Assembly: GCF_945859685.1 (NCBI RefSeq)
Contig: NC_079149.1
Location: 68,404,991 to 68,468,990 of the forward strand
DNA from: Eupeodes corollae
Lineage: Eukaryota; Arthropoda; Insecta; Diptera; Syrphidae
DNA: 64,000 nt
Direction of reading: 5' to 3'
The position numbers were made by a program, and so were the translations under genes. Positions within the stretch are counted from its first letter, which is position 1. Each line of letters starts with the position of its first letter. Below are positions 56,560 through 64,000 of the stretch, piece after piece. Below the pieces are notes generated by a model. The model had not been told where the DNA came from. It saw only the letters and a program-made list of their open reading frames with translations, and ran no database searches.

Positions 56560-56649
56560 GACCTTATGTGTGTGGTAGTATTTAAGTAAATCAAAATAAG
56601 CCGTTCTATAAATTTCTAACGGCCATTTCCTTGAAAAAGGTCTAGTCTT
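56560..56649 (+). repeat. Dispersed repeat R, left half
   Basis: TTTCTAACGGCCATTTCCTT (about 56615) matches the repeat at 7.64-7.83 kb. The match stops at about 56649, where the RTE LINE begins. Confidence 0.6.
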
Positions 56650-58850
56650 TGGGTGTCGACGGACAGGAAAACGTCTTCCAAATAAATTGACCACTTCGCG
56701 ATTAGTCGACGCTTTAGGAGTAGTCTCTTGGATGTACGAAACAGAAGAGGCGCCGATATGGGACTTGCCCGTGACCACCACTTAATGATAGCTACCCTAA
56801 GATTGCGTACAGTTACAGTTCGAAGATCCAACGGAATAACACGAGCCCCCAAATTCAACCTCGCCAGACTAAAGGAACTCACGACCCGTCAATAATTTAG
56901 GGACACCTGTCACACGAGATGAGAACTATCAGGAGCACAGTACATGACGAAATCAAACACCATTGAAATGATGTGAAAAATGTTTTCATTTCACGTGCTG
57001 ACAGAATAGTCGGTCGGAAAAATGGAAGCAACAACACTCGGCTTTCAGAAGAATATTGGGCAATGATCAACGAACGCAAACAGTTAGGGCTCGAATAACT
57101 GCCGCACAAGGGGAAGAAAAAAATGAGCTGGAGTCCTCGTATCGCATTGGTGCAAAAAGTAGAAGATGCTGTAAACAGGCGCGAAAGCAGGACCGTTTAC
57201 AGAATAACCAAAGAGCAAACAGCAAACAAAAGAAGTAGACGGTATTGTAATTAGTTCGGTGTATGAGCAAGTCAGAAGGTAAAAAGAACACTTTTCCTCG
57301 GTTTTAACAAAACTGTTTGCAAACAACGTGCAGCCGATACATTCTGAAGCGACTGAACAAACTAATCCCCAAATCCACATCGCACCTCCCAGTAAAGATG
57401 AGATCGTTGTAGCAATTAAAGAACTTAAGAACAACAAAGCGGTAGGACGCAGAGCTTTTACAAGCAGCGCCAACGTCATCAAGCGAACTGCTTCATCCGC
57501 TCATAAAAGAAGCCTTGGCCACCGAAATCTTCGCCCATGAATGGAAGAAACGAATTATCGTCAAGCTGCCAAAAAGCAAAAGTCATACTGGAGAACAACT
57601 TGATGCCACACTCGATGGCGAACAAGCATGATTCCGCGCTGGATCCTCCTATATTGATCATATCAACACCCTGCGGATCATTATTGAACAGGGCGTTGAA
57701 TACCGATCACCACTGCACCTGCTTTTCATAGACTTCGAGAAGCCTTTGATAGCGTTAACAGGGAGTATATCTGGTTAGCTTTGTGGAGGAGAGGCATCCC
57801 AGGAAAACTAATTGCTATTATTAAAGCAGCATATGATGGATCCAAGTGTCACGTTCTGCACGATGGTAGGTTTTCAGATAATTTTGAAATCCGAAGCGGA
57901 GTCAGACAGGGCTGTATTCTTTCGCCGATATTATTTTTGTTCGTCATAAGCGATGTACTGCGCTCAGCTCTGTCAGGAAGCGGAGGGATCCAATGGACTT
58001 TGACATCCTATTTAAAGCACTTGGATTACGCGGACGATGTTTGCTTACTCTCTCATAGGATCATGGATCTCCATCAAATGACAACAAGTGTGGAGAGAGA
58101 AGCAGAAGTTGTGGGGCTGAAAATTAATCCCGACAAAACGAAAATGATCAGCCTCGGAACCCGACCATCAAACAAATATTTTCTCGCAACCGGTGGAAAA
58201 AGTGGATAACTTACAATACCTTTGAAGTATCGTTTCCATCGAAGGCGGAACCGAACAAGACGTCATCTGCAGCATCGGCAAAGCAAAAGCCGCGTTTGGT
58301 ATGCTGTCAAAAATTTGGAGGAATAACTCTATCAGCTTAAAAACAAAGCTACCACTGTTTCGCACAAATATCGAATCTGTGCTTCTTTATGGGTGCAGCA
58401 CTTGAAAGGTTACTTCAGCAATAACAAGAAAGCTTCAAACTTTCTTGAATAGATTTCTTCGTAACATCTTAAGGATTTTCTGGCCAAACCGTATATCAAA
58501 TGAGGTCCTTCAAAGAAGGACAGGTCAGGAACCTATAGAATCTATAATACGAAGACGTTAGTAGCAATGGATTGGACATACGCTTCGAAAAGGTAACGAC
58601 TGCATTGCAGGCCAAGCAATGCAGTGGAATCCACTCACACAAGAAGGAAGAAGAGCTGGACGACCGTGAAACACGAGGCGCAGGACAGTCAAGGCGGAAT
58701 CAGCGTCACTAAGCAAGAGTTGGAAGGAGCTGAAACACATCTCCGGAAACCATACACGATGGCCTGTAGGCGTAGTAGAGGTCATATGCCCCTTAAGGGG
58801 TTCCCAACGGACTTAACAGGTCTTAGAACCTAAGTAAGTCAGTAATTACT
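56650..58850 (+). pseudogene. RTE-type LINE, 5'-truncated (endonuclease end to C-terminus)
   Basis: Conceptual order: endonuclease end WVSTDRKTSSK and IDHFAISRRFRSSLLDVRNR with GADMGLARDHHLMIA (56650-56790), a linker with stops, then the polymerase start SKDEIVVAIKELKNNKAVG (about 57394). After frame breaks LLFIDFEKPLIALTGSI marks the first Asp region. The 142-codon frame 57781-58209 holds GIPGKLIAIIKAAYDGSKCH, EIRSGVRQGCILSPILFLFV and the intact catalytic box LDYADDVCLL. The tail gives GKAKAAFGMLSKIWRNNSIS and RTNIESVLLYGCST, ending with GQAMQWNPLTQEGRRAGRP near 58660. GVRQGCILSP and the short C-terminus are typical of RTE elements, which carry no large tail domain. Many frame breaks; dead. 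A scrap of the same family lies at 1.2-1.35 kb. Confidence 0.88.
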
Positions 58851-58859
58851 AAATTGTTT

Positions 58860-59010
58860 ATCACTAAATCATAAATGAAAAACATTCAATATTATTACTT
58901 GTTAGAATGTAAATATTTTTAAAACAAAATTTTTAAGATTCACCGAGAGTAATCAGATCGAGTTTTAAATTAATTAGGAACTTTTTCAAGGAATTGGATG
59001 TAATAAAATC
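58860..59010 (+). repeat. Dispersed repeat R, right half
   Basis: ACCGAGAGTAATCAGATCGA (about 58941) and AAGGAATTGGATGTA match 7.78-7.83 kb. Together with the left half it brackets the RTE LINE. Confidence 0.65.
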
Positions 59011-59139
59011 AAAAACTAAATAAAAATAAAATTATGTTAAATAAATCGTAGGGTCGAACGTGGGTAGTATCAAGAGTTAAAACTTAACTTACGAGTGTTT
59101 GTATGATGCCAGTTGTGGGTTATGTTTGATTCGGCAAAT

Positions 59140-60545
59140 TTTATGAATTTGGCTCGTAAAACGTTACGATGCGTTACAGGGGCGAAGGGGTCTTACTTAC
59201 AACACGTTACGTAACATTGTTTTTTTAAACACAAAATTAGGGAATTAATATTCCAAAATTGGGAACCCTTTTTATTTACTTTTTACGGGGAATCCCTTGA
59301 TTGTATTAGTCTGGTCGTCATTTTTTATTTGTTCTCGCAAGTAGGACAACCTTTTTGTTTATATTTCACGTGGAATCCATAGATTGTATACGTCATTTAT
59401 TGTTTTTCTCGTTGTCAGTATTCGTTAGTGTTTATGCAGAAGCACATTGCTATAGTCGGTGTTATTAAAATGAGTTCATAGTGTTCGTATTGTAATGTCC
59501 TTAAAAGAGGTAGATTTGTATCATCAGCTGTTCTTGGCCTATAAAGGCTCTCATGCTGACTTGCCAGCGCAACTGGACAAAAACCCGCGTTATAGTTAAT
59601 TCAACAACTTTGCGATTGAACACATTAAAAAATACAACTTGGACACTGTTTATAGTGACTAATGCTCCTGGGCGAAGCGCATATAACCGAGTTGAGCCCA
59701 ATATTTCAAACTCCAAGCAAGCTCGTAGTACCCAGTTTACTAGACAAAGGAACATCCAAGTTTTCGCCACTTTTTGTGAGTTTGTCCGTTGATTTGCCAC
59801 CTCCTTAAAAAGGGTTTAAGCAGATGCCTTACGATTTTTTTTGTCCATCTCTACAATCCGACATGAATAAAAAAAATATGGCCAACCTGTGGAATCTATT
59901 ATGTGCATGGCAAGACTGTCCCAGTTAATGCAAGTGGCTTAACAATTCCAAAACCGTCTTTGTCTGCACTTCAGATGCCAGTGATGAAAGAATCTGAGTG
60001 GCTAGCAAACCCATGGACAGAGGAGCAGTAATTTCAATCGAATTGTTTTTATAGACCTACTTAGATACTTGGTTAATAGTTGATTATTTTTTAATTTTGT
60101 TAAAAATACGATTTTTTTCAGTTAGGTTTCCATTCATTCCATAATTGCATTGTCAAAGATTAAAATAAAAATGTTATTTTATTTTAAGAGTTTATTAATA
60201 GAAAAAGCTAAAATAGGAGGATGAAGGATGAAAACAATTGTGTGTTAAGCAAAAATTTATAAAAAATAAACAAAATACGCAGGTGTTGCGAATTAAAAAT
60301 CTCTTGGTTTTATTTAGTATTATTTAACGTAAAGGCAATTAAAACTATACCAAGGATAAAATATGTAACATACTTTTTTGCGTCTTTAGGGTAAAAATGG
60401 TCACTTGAGTGTTACGTAACGTTTAGAGAGTGCGAGGGGGAGGGGGAGTACAGAAAAAAGTTACGGTGCGTTACAAGGGGAGGAGGGGGAATCAAAAATC
60501 TTCAAAAATTGTGTTACGTAATACTTGATCGCTTCCTTATAACAA
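59140..60545 (+). mobile_element. Unclassified DNA element relic with GTTACGTAAC-type blocks
   Basis: At 59156-59215 the sequence reads AACGTTACGATGCGTTACAG, GGGCGAAGGGG and CACGTTACGTAACATTG. At 60457-60530 it reads AAAAGTTACGGTGCGTTACA, AGGGGAGGAGGGGG and GTGTTACGTAATAC, with a further GTGTTACGTAACG at about 60410. The same words in both places, with the purine-rich G runs, resemble terminal motifs I have seen in many insect DNA transposons. The two blocks are in direct rather than inverted orientation, so two partial elements are possible. The coding relic lies between them. Confidence 0.5.
59490..60030 (+). pseudogene. Relic of an uncharacterised transposon-associated protein
   Basis: Readable blocks in changing frames: NPRYS followed by FNNFAIEHIKKYNLDT (about 59580-59645), then TNAPGRSAYNRVEPNIS (59657-59710), and further fragments such as VNASGLTIPKPSFVC near 59930. 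From memory, NPRYxKVIxVAIHHF ... ATNAPGRSAFNRVERRM is a repeated motif of a large, poorly characterised protein family in insect genomes, often annotated only as uncharacterised. Frames on both strands over this stretch (up to 99 codons on the minus strand) are shadows. Non-functional. Confidence 0.6.
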
Positions 60546-62039
60546 ATCCCTATTTAATAATTTTTAAATTCGAATTTAATGGACATATCGTACGCTACCG
60601 TTGAAGCTCCACTTCTTAAGACCAAATAGGAAAAGCTGAACATTTCAATAAATTAATAGTTTCAGATAACAGATTGGTGTGTATCTGGCCAAACTTGTAT
60701 TGAGCTGTCATAAAGGTAGTTTTTAGTGAAAATGAGAAGAACCTCATTGACACCATTTTTAATTAAAGAGCTTGATGCCAAACTCTATTATAAACATTTT
60801 TATTAAATCGAGCGCTTCCCGCAAAGCTATCGTAAGTGCAAAAAATAAACAGTATCGTAAACGCAAAAGCTTACTACTGGCTCATGAAACTACTTGCACT
60901 TTAAGTCAGTATTAAAAAATTGTTTATTATATTTGAGCTAAGAAATGTCAATAGCCATCAAGGCTTCATGTGTTTTTAGCTAATTTCAATAATTAATTCT
61001 TCCTTTTTATTGAAAATGTCGCTTACGGAAAGGGCTCGTTTTTATCTTACTTTCTCAAAAAAGATTGCAAAAATTGTGCCATAGTTCGGTTATGTTATCA
61101 CTGGTGACTCTATCGCTTCGATAGTTCAAGATATTTATCAAGCTAATGATTAATCAGCGTTATTGGAAGGAAGTGCATGTTTGGATTCGAGCATAAAGCA
61201 ATATAAAGATCACTTCTATAATATTCTTTGCCCTTGGAACACAAATGTCTTGCTTAAATTTTGATCAGAGAGTCCTCAAGATTTTGAACTATGGAACAGT
61301 TGAAAGGCTTCAGGACTTGCCTCTTTGATCTTTATTATTACATTTGATTAGATTTATAGATTTATAGTATTATAAATACATTTATTTCTTCAGAAGGTGA
61401 AATATATACAAAAGTTCATATTATCATAATGTATAAATATAAGAAATAAAGTAGTGGCAGTTTGTATTTTAAAAATAAAATAGTGCTAAAAACCACTTCA
61501 AGATAAACAAATAAATAAAATTATAATAATTTAGGTGGGGTGACCCTTAATTGAGAAAATATGTACATTTCAAAATGAAAAAAAAGAAATATTTAAAATT
61601 CAAATCAATTATACAAACCAAGATAAATTAAACTAAATTGATTGCAAAAGTTATACGGAATAGAGAACAAAACTCGGAATAGAGAACAAAACTCTCTTTG
61701 ATAATCATCACAAATATTGAGTCTTTTATATCACTGGAGATAACATTCTTTCTAAATCATAAAAGTGAAAAGTAGACAACCAGCTCTTTACAAGTTTCTC
61801 GAAACGATAAACGAGAAATTACGGAAGGCAGAAGTGCGGAATTTAGGAACAGGTAATATACATTGCATATTACCACGGAGGTTATGGCTGTCCAAAACTG
61901 TGAAATTTAAACTTCCTGAGCGCTTGAAAAAATAGCAACTTAATGTCTTTATGGAAGAATTTTCAACCCCCTGAATAATGGAAAACTATTATGCAGTCTA
62001 TGTTTTCTGCTTAATTTTCTGATAACATATTTTTGAAGT
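60546..62039. other. AT-rich DNA with a 19-base tandem duplication
   Basis: No coding recognised. CGGAATAGAGAACAAAACT occurs twice in direct succession at about 61658-61695. The part from 61760 to 62040 may be the 3' non-coding end of LINE E. Confidence 0.5.
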
Positions 62040-63130
62040 ATCAAAATCGTTTTAATTTTGTTTAAATGTATTCCACCCACAGAAAGATTCCATAATACAT
62101 TTCTTTAAGCAGATCAAGTGAGCATACTTTTTGGAGGTAGAAAAAATGCCGAAGTGTGGAACGGAAATACTTTTTTAAATGCTCAGATTGATTACTAAAA
62201 GACATTTTAGAGTCAATTAGTAGACCTAAATATTGAAATGCATCAACTTTCTCTATTTTGAGACAATGATCACTGCAGTTGAAGTTGTGAGAGTATGTAA
62301 TCGAGGTTAGATAATATATACAATGGCAACTTTGCAATTAAAATTTAAGGCATTCAGGCTCATGGAAGAAAATATCCGGTTCCAAGGAGTTCTGTTGAAT
62401 AAGACATAATTTTCGTTTTTCAATTATGACTAGCTTATGTTCAGCGAAACATGACCTAAGCCTATGTAGATCCCAATTAATTTCACAGAAGAGGTCGAGG
62501 AGGCTTTCAGCACCAAATGCACAACCAACGTCATCAGCAAAAGCAGTAACATTTGATTTTAATTTTAAGCTGAATAAAGAATTAATATATATTAGGAACA
62601 AATTAGGTCCCAGCACTGAACGTTGCGGAACCCCTATGTTAGTTAAATTGAACCTACTTTGAAAATTACAAATTTTAACTCTCAGTGGTCTACTATGAAG
62701 ATAGGATCTAAACCAGTCCCTCATAAAGCTTCTTAAACCCAAATTTTCTAGTTTAGTAACCATTATATCAGGGTTCACCATATCAAACGCTTTAGTGATA
62801 TCGACATAGAGCCCAGCTGTGAACTTGTTTTTATCTAGGTTATTGAAGACATCAGAGCAAAATTTCAGAAGGTCATCTTCCGTCGATTTTTTTTCTGAAA
62901 CCCGAATGGCAGAGGATTTAAAAATAGTTTTTTACCTAAAGAATCAATAAGTCTCTTTTTAATACTTTTTTCAAACATTTTACTTATTGAAGAGAAAATT
63001 GAAATGGGCCTGTAATTACAAACTTCTTTCTCTGAAGCTTTTTTTAAGATTGGAACAATACCAGCACATTTAAATGCTTCAGGAAAAGAAACACGCAATA
63101 TTTTTAAGAACCTTAGCTGAAATTGTTGAA
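62040..63130 (-). pseudogene. LINE family E (reverse transcriptase, CR1/Jockey-like)
   Basis: Read from 63130: SFPEAFKCAGIVPILKKASE, then NYRPISIFSSISKMFEKSIK and PFGFQKK (fingers, 62865-63137). A frame break follows, then the 147-codon frame 62338-62781 with LENLGLRSFMRDWFRSYLHS, NIGVPQRSVLGPNLFLIYIN and the catalytic box TAFADDVGCAFG (Asp pair intact, Tyr replaced by Phe). A second break leads to 62062-62337 with FQYLGLLIDSKMSF and ALRHFFYLQ-type thumb sequence. The first catalytic Asp region lies in the broken stretch near 62790. The sequence upstream of the fingers is cut off by, or lies beyond, the copia LTR at 63124. Dead. Confidence 0.87.
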
Positions 63131-63320
63131 GAAACATTCTATATTAACTTGCATGTTTTTAAACGTTGTTTTTTATAATTAAGTTTTCTGAAATTGTTCT
63201 GTTTTAGAAATAAGTTTTTAGAATTTTCATTCAATTCAAAGCTTACTGCTTACAATAAAGAACTTTATAAATTGTTTATAAAAACTACGGACTTATTACT
63301 GATAACCATAAAAAATTTCA
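63124..63320 (+). repeat. Putative 5' LTR of the copia element
   Basis: It begins TGTTGAAGAAAC and ends ...AATTTCA three bases before the primer site, giving TG...CA ends and about 197 bases. It holds an AATAAA at 63255-63260. Without the 3' LTR the left boundary is inferred; it overlaps the first readable codons of LINE E by a few bases. Confidence 0.6.
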
Positions 63321-63323
63321 TTA

Positions 63324-63337
63324 GGTTATGGGCCCAG
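63324..63337 (+). promoter_or_regulatory. Primer-binding site, initiator tRNA-Met internal fragment
   Basis: GGTTATGGGCCCAG is exactly complementary to the anticodon-arm region of eukaryotic initiator tRNA-Met (CTGGGCCCATAACC). Drosophila copia uses a half-molecule of this tRNA. This places the LTR end and the direction of the element. Confidence 0.92.
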
Positions 63338-63462
63338 ACACCCAAACCATTGGAAAATACCGCAAATTTAAAGAAATAATTCAAGATACAGGAAATTTAA
63401 AGATCGAGTTGAAGAATAATTCAAGACAAATTTAAAGATCAAGGCAAAGAATAATTCAAGAC

Positions 63463-64000
63463 ATGGCTGCCTCTAAATTTTAAATCGCAAAACTAAATAA
63501 TGCAAATTATTTTATATGCAAATATAAAATTGAAATGCTACTGATGAGGGAAGGACTATGGACAACAATTTCTGAAGAAAGACCGGAGAACGAACAAGAT
63601 GCCTGGAAGACTAAAGATAGCATTGCAAGAGCAACAATATGCTTATCTTTGGAAGATGATCAATTACATCATGTCCGAAGATGTACAACAGCTAAGGAAG
63701 TTTGGACAACATTACAAACTTATCACGAAAAATGCACACTAAGCAATAAAGTGAGCATAATGCGTGATATTTGTAATCTTCATCTGGAAGAAAGTGGGAA
63801 TGTGAAAAGTTACATTGGTACGATGCGGGACCTGTTCACAAAATTGCAAAATGTATTAGAATCATCGTCCACCGAAAACTGAAATGTTGCTATGCTTCTG
63901 AGCAGTTTACCTCGCAGTTTTGATACATTGATAACTGCATTGGAATCAAGACCGAAAGCGGATCTAACGATTAGTTTTGTGGAATCAAAATTAATTGAAG
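63463..64000 (+). pseudogene. copia Gag polyprotein start (two in-frame stops, truncated by window end)
   Basis: The ATG at 63463 opens MAASKF, a stop (TAA at 63481, a likely CAA change), then IAKLNNANYF and KYKIEMLLMREGLW. The long frame continues with WKTKDSIARATICLSLEDDQ, HHVRRCTTAKEVWTTLQTYH, LSNKVSIMRDICNLHLEESG and VKSYIGTMRDLFTKL. A second stop (TGA at 63880-63882, likely from TGG) follows, and NVAMLLSSLPRSFDTLITAL continues in the same frame to the window end. This is the capsid-like Gag of copia elements (UBN2/gag-polypeptide families). No frameshift is seen, so only two point changes break it. It would form the cytoplasmic particle. Confidence 0.93.

Larger units (their letters stand above)
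63124..64000 (+). mobile_element. copia-type LTR retrotransposon, 5' part (runs off the window)
   Basis: Contains a putative 5' LTR, a primer-binding site, a short leader with repeated GAATAATTCAAGAC words (about 63376-63462) and the start of gag. The protease, integrase, reverse transcriptase and 3' LTR would lie beyond 64000. Confidence 0.85.

Noticed and set aside
57084..57482. Minus-strand frame of 132 codons with hydrophobic stretches
   Set aside because: Antisense of the RTE LINE polymerase region; the apparent membrane-like segments are a by-product.
59501..59800. Minus-strand frame of 99 codons
   Set aside because: Antisense of the plus-strand TNAPGRSAYNRVE relic; it has no motif of its own.

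Overview
The window looks like AT-rich chromosomal DNA from an insect, most likely a fly. I infer this from the mixture of mobile elements: several Jockey/I/CR1-type LINEs, an RTE-type LINE, Tc1, piggyBac and Harbinger transposases, and a copia element whose primer site matches an internal part of initiator tRNA-Met. I see no intact host gene, no rRNA, no tRNA gene and no CRISPR array. Almost every coding trace belongs to a decayed transposable element.

Layout. 1-8.7 kb: AT-rich DNA with a scrap of an RTE LINE (1.2 kb), LINE family A (2.3-3.5 kb, minus), a non-autonomous DNA transposon (4.5-5.5 kb), LINE family B (5.7-6.75 kb) and a small dispersed repeat (7.6-7.8 kb). 8.7-10.3 kb: a less AT-rich stretch without recognised coding. 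10.7-16.3 kb: two copies of LINE family C (minus). 16.4-17.4 kb: repeat family T, with internal tandem repeats. 19.7-22.1 kb: a foldback element with long inverted arms around remains of an uncharacterised protein gene. 22.4-29.4 kb: LINE C, a second non-autonomous transposon copy, a Tc1 relic and LINE B. 32-42 kb: several T-family copies interleaved with LINE C and LINE A. 42.6-51.6 kb: a SINE with clean target-site duplications, a Tc1 relic, a LINE with 14-base duplications and poly(A) tail, a Harbinger relic, and a Tc1 element with both terminal repeats that carries a nested SINE. 51.8-53.6 kb: the piggyBac-bearing relative of the non-autonomous copies. 53.9-59 kb: two more SINEs and an RTE LINE sitting inside an older repeat. 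59.1-60.5 kb: a relic of another uncharacterised transposon protein. 62-64 kb: a CR1/Jockey-like LINE abutting the 5' LTR and gag of a copia element that runs off the window.

The elements do not work together as a system. They form a layered record of insertions. The nesting (SINE inside Tc1, RTE inside a repeat, copia against a LINE, LINE fragments between T-family ends) gives relative ages. The youngest-looking insertions are the SINEs at 42.6, 50.7 and 56.3 kb and the LINE at 44.0-47.9 kb, because their duplications are still perfect.

The best candidates for something undescribed are the foldback element at 19.7-22.1 kb, the tRNA-related SINE family, and the T family whose ends bracket unrelated LINE fragments. 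Less AT-rich islands at 8.7-10.3, 18.2-19.3, 25.0-25.8, 30.2-31.2 and 54.4-56.0 kb may be host regulatory or intronic DNA, but the sequence alone does not prove this.
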